A program made the translations under genes and the position numbers. Shown piece by piece: positions 6,962 through 13,237 of a DNA stretch of 17,566 nucleotides; position 1 is the first letter of the stretch; each line of letters opens with the position of its first letter. The stretch is from Pseudomaricurvus sp965662505 (GTDB taxonomy: Bacteria; Pseudomonadota; Gammaproteobacteria; Pseudomonadales; Cellvibrionaceae). A model generated the notes under the pieces. The model was not told the origin of the DNA. It worked only from the letters and a program-made list of their open reading frames with translations, and searched no databases. The stretch spans positions 1 through 17,566 of the forward strand of contig NZ_CBFIHX010000076.1 in the NCBI RefSeq assembly GCF_965662505.1. The letters are read 5' to 3'.

Positions 6962-8136
6962 GCGAACGTATTCTGACCCTCAACGCCGGCTCGTCTTCGG
7001 TGAAGTTTGCGCTTTACAGTCATGCCACCGAACCGGCGCTGATTGCGTCTGGCCAGGTGCAGAAACTGAACGATCAGGCGGGAGTATCCGCAACGCTTGC
7101 CGACGGGCAATCTCTTGTGGATCAGCGTCTGGCATTGGACACTCAACCTTTTCATCAGTGCGCTTTTAACACCATCTTCGAACAGATCGGGCAGCATTTA
7201 CCAGAAGCAGAGGTCGTGGCGGTAGGGCATCGTGTAGTTCATGGGGGGCTGGAGTACGCTGCACCCACGGTGATTGATGAGAAGGTGTTGTCGGATCTGG
7301 ACAGCCTGACGCCGTTTGCGCCCCTACACGAACCCCATAACATCGAGGGGATCCATGCGGCTCTCGCGGCCTTCCCCGGCACGCTTCAGGTTGCCTGCTT
7401 TGATACGGCTTTTCATCGACAACAATCGTACGTTAATGATGTGTTTGCCGTGCCGCGTCGATACTACGAGCAAGGGGTGCGCCGTTACGGTTTTCACGGT
7501 TTGAGTTACGACTACATCGCCAGCGAACTGGCTCGCCAATTACCGGACGTGGCCGGGGGACGTGTTGTGGTGGCGCATCTGGGCAGCGGCGCGTCCATGT
7601 GTGGCATGCGCAAAGGCGTATCGGTATCCACCACCATGGGCTTCAGTGCGCTGGACGGTTTACCCATGGGCACCCGCTGCGGTGAAATCGACCCCGGTGT
7701 GATTCTGTACATGCTTGACCATGAAGGTCTGTCTGCCGCCGAGATTTCGGACCTGCTCTATAAAGAATCTGGCTTGCTGGGAATTTCCGGAATATCCAGC
7801 GATATGCGAACACTGGAGTCGTCAGACAGCCTCGAAGCAAAGCAAGCCATCGACTACTTTGTGTATCGGGTTCGACGAGAATTGGGCGGGCTGACTGTCT
7901 CACTGGACGGATTGGACGCACTGGTATTTACCGGCGGTATCGGTGAGCACTCAGCGGGCATCAGAGAGAAGATCTGCGCCGGACTCGACTGGTTCGACCT
8001 GATGATTGATAGCGAGAAAAACGCCCGCAACGCATTCGATATCAGTGCGACAAACAGTCAGGTGAAGGTGTTGGTGATACCCACTAACGAGGAACTGGTC
8101 ATCGCGCGAGCGGTGACCGAGTTGCAACGTCAATAA
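6958..8136 (+). CDS. ackA: Acetate/propionate kinase family protein
   Basis: The 392-residue protein transfers phosphate between acyl-phosphate and ADP, giving ATP plus the free acid. ASKHA-fold motifs occur in order: LTLNAGSSSVKF (Asn9), GHRVVHGG (Arg92), FAPLHEPHN (120-128), CFDTAFH (Asp149), YGFHGLSYDYI (His180), HLGSGASMCG, STTMGFSALDGLPMGTRCG (Arg240) and LVFTGGIGEHS. The residues known to matter in acetate kinases (Asn, two Arg, Asp, His, Glu) are all present. LHEPHN instead of LHNPxN is typical of shorter acyl kinases next to MaoC-Pta fusions, so the substrate could be acetate, propionate or butyrate. The ATG overlaps the preceding stop by four bases, so it is translated with its partner. 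It ends 17 bases before the convergent DHH gene. Confidence 0.95.
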   Translation: MSERILTLNAGSSSVKFALYSHATEPALIASGQVQKLNDQAGVSATLADGQSLVDQRLALDTQPFHQCAFNTIFEQIGQHLPEAEVVAVGHRVVHGGLEYAAPTVIDEKVLSDLDSLTPFAPLHEPHNIEGIHAALAAFPGTLQVACFDTAFHRQQSYVNDVFAVPRRYYEQGVRRYGFHGLSYDYIASELARQLPDVAGGRVVVAHLGSGASMCGMRKGVSVSTTMGFSALDGLPMGTRCGEIDPGVILYMLDHEGLSAAEISDLLYKESGLLGISGISSDMRTLESSDSLEAKQAIDYFVYRVRRELGGLTVSLDGLDALVFTGGIGEHSAGIREKICAGLDWFDLMIDSEKNARNAFDISATNSQVKVLVIPTNEELVIARAVTELQRQ

Positions 8137-8153
8137 CTCAAAGTCCCATTTTC

Positions 8154-9116
8154 TCAGGAGTAAGCCAGTTCCAGCTTGTCCACAAACGTCTGAAATTCCG
8201 CAGCGGGCAGATCGTTGATGCCTGCTGCCGCGGCACGTCCGCCTCCGGTGGCAAACTGACGGCACAAGTCCACGGCGCCGGTTTTGTTGTTGAGCGGTGC
8301 CCGCACACTGACCAGATAGTTGCCGTTTTCTTTTTCCGTCAGTACCGCGTGGGCGCGATCCGGGAACTGATTCGCCAGATCATTACCAAACACGCCGCTT
8401 ACCCGACGAGCCCACTTTTCATTTGGCAGGATGAAGACCGCGCTGTTGTCGGTAGAAACTTCTGGCTGGCTGCTCTGAGCCAGATTCATATCCGTCTGGT
8501 AACCGGTTTCCAACTTCTTAAAGTCGGCATTGCCATCCTTGATAAAGTCCAACGGATTCTTGTACTGAGACAGCGTCTTAAACAACTTGGCGGGCTCAAA
8601 GTGAAGATCGCTGAGGTCTGAACCATAGCCGTTGTAGTTGATGTAAATACCCAGGTTCTCCAGCAACGATACGTCATCTTCAGACAGATCCAGTGAGTTG
8701 GCGAGAGCACCGGCACTCTTCTTCAGGTTATCACCGAAGGCACCCACCACCGCCCAGGCACAAAACGCACCTTTCAGATAGGTATTCATCAGAATGCTGG
8801 TACAGGTGTCCGACGCTTCATTAATGATGGTTTTGAGGTTGTCGTGCTGGGGAATATCACCGGGAAAGTGATGATCAATGTACAGAACTTCGGCGCCAGC
8901 TTCGAGTACGCGCTCCAAGTCGGTCCGGTTCTTGTCGAGAGAGACATCCAGCGTGGTGATCTGATCACCCGCTTTGGCGTCCACCTGCTTTAGCAAATCA
9001 ATATCGCGCTTGACCCCAGTGATCAGGACAGAGTCTTTTGGCTCCTGATGTCTCAATTGCAAAAGTGCACAGATGCCATCCGCATCACCGTTAAATACAT
9101 CGTACTGGGTCGTCAT
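8154..9116 (-). CDS. DHH-family phosphoesterase with DHHA1-like C-terminus
   Basis: The 320-residue cytoplasmic protein has the DHH metal-site series: FNGDADG (Asp11, Asp13), LDVSLD (Asp57), YIDHHFPG (Asp81-His82-His83) and VVGAFGDN (Asp129). A C-terminal substrate domain begins near 230 and contains VSVRAPLNNKTGAVDLCRQFATGGGRAAAAGIND. In most DHHA1 domains this glycine motif is GGHxxAAG; here the His is replaced (GGGRAAAAG). Relatives hydrolyse short oligonucleotides, cyclic-dinucleotide products or other phosphodiesters; the substrate is not readable. The start is the ATG at 9114-9116, with AAAGG 7 bases upstream. An upstream in-frame ATG at 9164 lies before the predicted transcription start and lacks a ribosome site. 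A promoter is seen at 9144-9172. The gene is convergent with the kinase gene. Confidence 0.85.
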   Translation of the reverse strand: MTTQYDVFNGDADGICALLQLRHQEPKDSVLITGVKRDIDLLKQVDAKAGDQITTLDVSLDKNRTDLERVLEAGAEVLYIDHHFPGDIPQHDNLKTIINEASDTCTSILMNTYLKGAFCAWAVVGAFGDNLKKSAGALANSLDLSEDDVSLLENLGIYINYNGYGSDLSDLHFEPAKLFKTLSQYKNPLDFIKDGNADFKKLETGYQTDMNLAQSSQPEVSTDNSAVFILPNEKWARRVSGVFGNDLANQFPDRAHAVLTEKENGNYLVSVRAPLNNKTGAVDLCRQFATGGGRAAAAGINDLPAAEFQTFVDKLELAYS

Positions 9117-9143
9117 ATCTGAACCTTTTAATCGATTTTGTAG

Positions 9144-9172
9144 ATTGTATAAATGCTCACACACTATCCCAA
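9144..9172 (-). promoter_or_regulatory. Promoter of the DHH phosphoesterase gene
   Basis: On the - strand, TTGGGA (9167-9172) and TACAAT (9144-9149) are spaced by exactly 17 bases. Transcription would start near 9137, about 20 bases before the ATG at 9116. This supports the shorter start for the protein. Confidence 0.45.
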
Positions 9173-9180
9173 AGTCCGTT

Positions 9181-9195
9181 TCCTGAAAATCAGGA
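9181..9195. repeat. Palindrome next to the DHH promoter
   Basis: TCCTGA and TCAGGA form a perfect 6-3-6 palindrome (AAA centre), nine bases upstream of the -35 hexamer. This is where an activator or repressor dimer could bind. No regulator is assigned. Confidence 0.35.
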
Positions 9196-9317
9196 TATTA
9201 AGGAATTAAATATCGACAAAGACGATATGTCAGTGTCGGCCACTAACAGGGAAATGAGCACGTAAAGAGTCGATCTCCTTGAATCGTGAACCGAATCCGA
9301 GGTCGCTAAGCAGTTTG

Positions 9318-9326
9318 TGCTAAAAT
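9318..9326 (+). promoter_or_regulatory. Possible extended -10 promoter for the L,D-transpeptidase gene
   Basis: TGC followed by TAAAAT has the form of an extended -10 element (TGnTATAAT). No good -35 is seen. The start would be near 9333, giving a leader of about 48 bases. Confidence 0.3.
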
Positions 9327-9380
9327 TTAGACCTATGCCGTAATCTTTTATCCAAGTTCCCTGCCAGGTCATTTCCAAAT

Positions 9381-10367
9381 ATGCGTATCTTCTCTTCCCT
9401 GCACCTGACGTTGAGTGTTTTCAGCTTCTGCCTGCGAACCCCGTTTTTATTACTTACCTTGATCTTGTGCACTTCAGCGGCTCACGCCATGACCTACCCG
9501 GTGCCTGCCGAAAGCGATCGGTTGGTCGGTGCGATACAAAGCATTGCAGCACGTGAAGAGGATACTTTGCTGGACATTGCGGTCGCTCACAAAGTCGGTC
9601 AGGACGAAATTGTCTTGGCCAACCCTCATGTCGATCGCTGGTTACCCGGCGACGGAACACCGGTCATCATTCCATCGAGCTTTATCCTGCCGGAGACACC
9701 CTACGAGGGCGTGGTGTTAAATTTGCCAGAAATGCGGTTGTACTATTACCCCAAGGTTCTCAAAGGGACCGCACAAGTCGTGCAAACATTCCCGGTGAGC
9801 ATTGGCCGGAGAGAATGGTACACGCCGCAGGGCATCACCAAGGTGGTGAGCAAAGTCAAAAGCCCCGCCTGGTATCCGCCTGCTTCTATTCGCAAGGAAC
9901 ATGAGGAAAAGGGCGAGCCGCTACCGGCGATGGTGCCTGCCGGCCCTGACAATCCTCTGGGCGACTATGCGCTGATACTGGATATTCCGGGCTATCTGAT
10001 TCACGGCACCAACAAGCCGTTTGGTATTGGTCTGCAAGTCTCCCATGGATGCATACGTATGTCCGCTGAAGATATCGAGCTGCTGTTTTCTCAGGTCGCA
10101 TCTGGCACGGTAGTGAGGATGATTAATCAGCCCGTCAAAGTCGGCTGGCAAGGGGATACTCTGTATATGGAAGTTCACCCGGAGCTGGAAAGCACTCAGG
10201 ACATCAAACACATGGATTTGGCCCGCCAGGCAAATAACGCCGTCGCCAAAGCACAGCACCATCGACAAACTCAGACAGGGCGCCAGATACGACTGGATAG
10301 AAAAGCCATAGAAGGAGCGATCCGCTCTCGCAGCGGCCTGCCGACAGCGATTGCCAAGCTGATGTAA
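9381..10367 (+). CDS. L,D-transpeptidase (LysM-like plus YkuD), ErfK/YbiS-type
   Basis: The 328-residue protein has a long signal sequence (hydrophobic core about 22-34, likely cleavage after SAAHA, residue 36). A LysM-like segment (about 57-100: EEDTLLDIAVAHKVGQDEIVLANPHV, then LPGDGTPVIIP) follows, then the YkuD catalytic domain (about 108-238). The active site reads IHGTNKP with His208, then VSHGCIRMS with His222 and Cys224. The enzyme acts in the periplasm on tetrapeptide stems; relatives with this layout attach Lpp to diaminopimelate or make 3-3 crosslinks. The last ~90 residues form a Gln/Ala/Arg-rich tail not needed for the fold. Only a weak AGG lies 12 bases before the ATG. The convergent neighbour encodes an Lpp-type lipoprotein, a plausible substrate. 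Confidence 0.9.
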   Translation: MRIFSSLHLTLSVFSFCLRTPFLLLTLILCTSAAHAMTYPVPAESDRLVGAIQSIAAREEDTLLDIAVAHKVGQDEIVLANPHVDRWLPGDGTPVIIPSSFILPETPYEGVVLNLPEMRLYYYPKVLKGTAQVVQTFPVSIGRREWYTPQGITKVVSKVKSPAWYPPASIRKEHEEKGEPLPAMVPAGPDNPLGDYALILDIPGYLIHGTNKPFGIGLQVSHGCIRMSAEDIELLFSQVASGTVVRMINQPVKVGWQGDTLYMEVHPELESTQDIKHMDLARQANNAVAKAQHHRQTQTGRQIRLDRKAIEGAIRSRSGLPTAIAKLM

Positions 10368-10525
10368 GGCTAATGGAATAGTTTAAAAAGAATTAAAAAG
10401 AAAGGTCATTAGACAGACTGGGCGTTGAGACAAACCCTAAGTCAGATAAGAATGTAACGCGGGCGGGCGGACTGCACTAGACAGCCGCCGCCACTGGGGT
10501 TTCCCCCAAACTCGAACTGGTCGGT

Positions 10526-10780
10526 TTATTTGTACATAGACTTTTTGTACATGCGATCCAGTTTCTCGTTAGTGTCTTCCGCCGCTTGACGAGCTGCAGC
10601 CGCTTCATTCTTCGCTGCTGCGGCATCGCTGGCAGCGCGATTTGCGGTTTCAGTCGCCGCCTGGATATCCGCTTTCATACCATCAACTTCTTCCTTAGAG
10701 ACCGAAGAAGCACAACCCGTCATCCCGGTTAAAGCGGTCAAGAACAATCCAGTGGTGGCAATTTTTAACAATGTATTCAT
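10526..10780 (-). CDS. Lpp/OprI-type murein lipoprotein (alanine-zipper coiled coil)
   Basis: The 84-residue precursor has a lipoprotein signal (MNTLLKIATTGLFLTALTG, then MTGC with Cys23 as the lipidated residue). A mature part of 62 residues follows. It has an Ala-rich heptad pattern (IQAATETANRAASDAAAAK, then NEAAAARQAAEDTNEKLDRM) expected to form a trimeric coiled coil, and it ends in KKSMYK. Size and composition closely match OprI of Pseudomonas (83 residues). Ala at +2 predicts sorting to the outer membrane. The terminal Lys can be joined to peptidoglycan by an L,D-transpeptidase, as in Lpp. Met at -3 of the lipobox is slightly unusual. GGGAG lies 8 bases before the chosen ATG; a longer in-frame start would bury the signal. 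The upstream region is repeat-rich. Confidence 0.9.
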   Translation of the reverse strand: MNTLLKIATTGLFLTALTGMTGCASSVSKEEVDGMKADIQAATETANRAASDAAAAKNEAAAARQAAEDTNEKLDRMYKKSMYK

Positions 10781-10847
10781 GGTAGTGACTCCCTCTACGG
10801 AATTCATCAATGATTTAAAGTGGTTTTGCACCATCAGCATGACTTCT

Positions 10848-10900
10848 CAGTACTTATATGATCTCTACGTAAATGATCTCTACGTAAATGATCAGTACTT
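10848..10900. repeat. Tandem 15-bp repeat flanked by a 9-bp direct repeat
   Basis: ATGATCTCTACGTAA occurs twice head to tail (10858-10872 and 10873-10887), and ATGATC starts a third, diverged copy at 10888. TCAGTACTT brackets the tandem at 10848-10856 and 10892-10900. Each unit contains the palindrome TACGTA. The array lies about 70-120 bases upstream of the lipoprotein ATG, in promoter position. Confidence 0.85.
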
Positions 10901-10912
10901 TGAGGTCAAAGT
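10897..10912. promoter_or_regulatory. Operator-like palindrome upstream of the lipoprotein gene
   Basis: ACTTTGA and TCAAAGT are perfect 7-bp arms around GG. On the - strand this contains TTGACC, a fair -35 hexamer, although no good -10 is found 17 bases on. The right copy of TCAGTACTT overlaps it. Confidence 0.45.
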
Positions 10913-11109
10913 CGTGATTATCCCTATTAGACCGGAACGATTACCGCTCTAAAGCCTAAGAGGGGGACAATCTCATCGCAGAAGCGCGATGTTCGACTGA
11001 TACTTCCTAGTGACTAAAGGAAGGATAGCAGGTCACGCCAAATACGCAGCCACAGGTGAAAAAAAAATGCTTTAAAGAGGGAGTTTTGCGCCACAAGGTG
11101 CTTAATCTG

Positions 11110-11790
11110 TTAACGAATACTGACTAATGTGCCAACTTCGATCATGCTCGCCAGCGACTCGATCTGTTCATTGGTGAGTGCAATACAGCCATCCGTCCAA
11201 TTGAATAACCGATGCACTTTGGGATTACCCGCGCCAATACCGTGAATCCCGAAATAACCACCAAGGCCGGTGGTCTGTGGGGGTGGTAACTTTTTATGCC
11301 AGGCGTTATTCAGGGCTTCGTATTCTTCCTGACTGATTCGCCCATCAGACACAGCGGCATCTGCGTAGTCCATGGTGGGATAATCAAACCCCATAAACAG
11401 ATGAAATTTGGAGCTGCCACGAATCGCGGTAATGGTGAAGTCGCCCAGCGGGGTCTTTTCATCGAGAGTGCGCTTGTCGCGACTGGCTCCAGTCCCATTG
11501 CTGCCAATGGCGATATTCTTCACCTCATACAAGACTTGATCGCCCTGCAGCAATCTCAAGGTTTGCTCCTGGGTATCCACCAGCAGTCTTTTTTGCAGCA
11601 CTTTATATTTCTGGTGCTTGCCTTGCTGAATGTCTTGCTGAAGCGTGTCTTGAAAATAGCTGTCAGGCTCGCTTTCCAGCAATGCTAAACGACCATCCCC
11701 AGAGGTTGCAGCCCAAAGGCCGGGGGAAATAAAGAGCATGGCTAAGGCCCCAATGGCAAACCAGCCAGAGAGAGAGCGTAAATACATCAT
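11110..11790 (-). CDS. Secreted L,D-transpeptidase-fold (YkuD) protein, DGCIALTN type
   Basis: This 226-residue protein has a signal peptide (hydrophobic core about 10-24, likely cleavage after GLWA, residue 27). A helical linker (about 38-62) and a YkuD domain (about 65-225) follow. The domain opens with RLLVDTQEQTLRLLQGDQVLYEVKNIAIG and has KTPLGDFTI. The active site reads GIHGIG (His183), His193, then NWTDGCIALTN with Cys202. This DGCIAL form differs from the SHGCIR of the neighbouring transpeptidase and groups with YafK-like proteins. Some of those act as L,D-endopeptidases or amidases that release Lpp (DpaA) rather than as ligases. So it could be a transpeptidase or an Lpp-releasing hydrolase; the sequence alone does not decide. 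No clear ribosome site is seen before ATGATG. Confidence 0.85.
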   Translation of the reverse strand: MMYLRSLSGWFAIGALAMLFISPGLWAATSGDGRLALLESEPDSYFQDTLQQDIQQGKHQKYKVLQKRLLVDTQEQTLRLLQGDQVLYEVKNIAIGSNGTGASRDKRTLDEKTPLGDFTITAIRGSSKFHLFMGFDYPTMDYADAAVSDGRISQEEYEALNNAWHKKLPPPQTTGLGGYFGIHGIGAGNPKVHRLFNWTDGCIALTNEQIESLASMIEVGTLVSIR

Positions 11791-12094
11791 ATTTGGGCAA
11801 ACAACTTGAAGTTTATCGGTCTAATTTGCTGATAATCCTGCCATTAAAGCAGGACGGATGCACCACTCGAAAAACAGGAAAAGTTGAATCAGCCGCCGTT
11901 TGCCTTTCGTGCGTTATGGTTTTTTTTTATACAGCGGGAAGTTGGGACTAACCCGCAGGGTTAGCCCGAAAATAGCAAAAGGTTCGTTTCACCCAGCGCC
12001 CGGTTTATAGGCTGTTTTGGCCCGTAATCACCTAGCCTGGGATGGATCTCAGGCTGCATTCTCTAAATAGGATAAATTTCAGCCAGCTTTTGCA
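11791..12094. other. 304-base gap with one strong hairpin
   Basis: No gene is seen. CTAACCC (11948-11954), GCA, GGGTTAG (11958-11964) forms a perfect 7-bp stem, extended by GGG/CCC across one bulged A (11944-11967). It has no T-run on either side. A run of nine T (11927-11935 approximately) lies to its left. The promoter for the YkuD gene must lie in the first 150 bases, but no convincing hexamer pair was found. Confidence 0.4.
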
Positions 12095-12886
12095 TCATCT
12101 GCCATTGAATGTGGGTTTGCGCTTTTCAAAAAATGCACGGGTTCCCTCAACAAAATCTTCACTGCGAATCGCGGTATTCTGAAGCACCGCTTCTTTATCA
12201 AGGCAATAGTCCAGATCTTCGGAGGCGGCGGCGTGGAGCACTTCTTTCGCAAGCCTCAACGTCAAGGGTGCCTGTTCAGCAAGCTGGGAAGCCCACTTTT
12301 TGGCCTCTTCCTGTAATTGATCTGCTGGCACAACCCGATTCGTGATCCCCGCCTCAAGGCATTGCTCAGCCGTCAACCGCTGAGAAAAGGCAATCATTTC
12401 ATACGCTTTTTTGGATCCCAGGGCAGTTTGCAGAAATTTGTGGGTTCCGCCATCGGGAATCAAGCTGATCGCCCCAAAGGCAGAATACAGAAACGCATCC
12501 TCTGCCATTACCATCAGATCACAAGCCATTGCCAGAGCACCGCCGATACCCGCTGCCGCACCATTCACCACACTGATCACCGGTTTGGGGGCATTGATGA
12601 TCGATTTGATCATTGGATTGTATTCAGTTCGGAGCTTTTGTGTGACAAAGCCATCCTGGTCATCACCCGGTAACTTTTCTGTCAGATCCGCCCCCGCACA
12701 AAACCCTTTACCATTGCCTGCCAGCAAGATGACTTTCACTTCCTGATCTTCACCCGCCTGTTGCACTGCAGCTGTGATCTCCCAACGCAGCCCCTGATTC
12801 AGAGAGTTTCGCACTTCCGGCCGATTCAACGTAATGACCGCAAGAGGGCCTGTTCTCTCGTAGGTCAGAAATTGAAAATCCTTCAT
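12095..12886 (-). CDS. Crotonase-fold protein (enoyl-CoA hydratase/isomerase family)
   Basis: The 263 residues are normal for the family. Visible motifs are LAVITLNRPEVRNSLN (15-30), the oxyanion-hole segment LAGNGKGFCAGADL (55-68), the second oxyanion helix VNGAAAGIGGALAMACDL (107-124), and ISLIPDGGTHKFLQ (140-153). The two glutamates that catalyse hydration in classical enoyl-CoA hydratases would fall at Ala117 and Phe137, so ordinary hydratase activity is not expected. Asp145 in IPDGG sits where PaaG-type isomerases place a catalytic Asp. An isomerase or another acyl-CoA reaction is therefore more likely. CAGGAG lies 5 bases before the ATG; an in-frame 39-codon upstream extension is not family-like. 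The gene stands alone; no beta-oxidation partners are adjacent. Confidence 0.9.
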   Translation of the reverse strand: MKDFQFLTYERTGPLAVITLNRPEVRNSLNQGLRWEITAAVQQAGEDQEVKVILLAGNGKGFCAGADLTEKLPGDDQDGFVTQKLRTEYNPMIKSIINAPKPVISVVNGAAAGIGGALAMACDLMVMAEDAFLYSAFGAISLIPDGGTHKFLQTALGSKKAYEMIAFSQRLTAEQCLEAGITNRVVPADQLQEEAKKWASQLAEQAPLTLRLAKEVLHAAASEDLDYCLDKEAVLQNTAIRSEDFVEGTRAFFEKRKPTFNGR

Positions 12887-13237
12887 AGTGACTCCTGTAG
12901 TTATGTAGTTATTTAGTCGTAAGCAGTGCAATAACAGATAGGCAATCAGGCAATGCGTTTGGAAACAGCATCTTGCACCAGAATAAAATTCTGTCTGTAC
13001 CAATTGGCCTGATGGCCGACTGCAGAGGATTTACTGTAGTTTGGAAGCAGAGGAGATTGATAATACTGAACTGAAGAGCCAGTTCGGAGGGATGGAGTTG
13101 GCTTTCTGGTCAACGCCAGTTCGCTAGTTGGTCAACGCAAGAGAGCCGATTGAACAAATTCCCTGCTCAATCGGTTCTCCGAAGTCTGTACTTTTAGTCG
13201 TGGCCTTAGGTTGTGCCTTTAGGATCTTAACCCTAAA
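12887..13237. other. 351-base gap with direct repeats and a large hairpin
   Basis: No real gene is seen. TGGTCAACGC occurs at 13107-13116 and 13129-13138, exactly 22 bases apart. A long inverted repeat follows at 13141-13179. The region should contain the crotonase promoter (left) and the end of the transglycosylase transcript (right). No T-run follows the hairpin on the - strand. Confidence 0.5.
13141..13179. repeat. 13-bp inverted repeat (hairpin)
   Basis: GAGAGCCGATTGA (13141-13153) pairs with TCAATCGGTTCTC (13167-13179) with one mismatch (G-T wobble on the + strand) around a 13-base loop. It lies 58 bases downstream of the transglycosylase stop. It may be a stem that protects or ends that transcript, but the following bases (TTGCGTT on the - strand) are not a proper T-run. 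Confidence 0.5.

Larger units (their letters stand above)
10781..11109. other. 329-base gap: upstream region of the lipoprotein gene
   Basis: Between the lipoprotein start and the end of the second L,D-transpeptidase gene there is no ORF of note. The first 130 bases carry the repeat array and palindrome listed separately. The remainder (about 10920-11109) shows no clear terminator, although the YkuD gene to the right must end here on the - strand. Read-through from that gene into the lipoprotein gene is therefore possible. Confidence 0.5.

Noticed and set aside
9190..9378. 62-codon open frame on the - strand
   Set aside because: It fills the divergent promoter region between the DHH and L,D-transpeptidase genes, has no ribosome site, and its sequence resembles no protein.
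10858..10900. CRISPR-like repeats
   Set aside because: Only two exact 15-mers with no spacer between them and no cas gene; it is a tandem repeat in a promoter region.
12887..13003. 39-codon N-terminal extension of the crotonase, rich in Cys and Leu, looking like a membrane anchor
   Set aside because: A strong ribosome site directly precedes the internal ATG, the family starts there, and the extension carries no coding signature.
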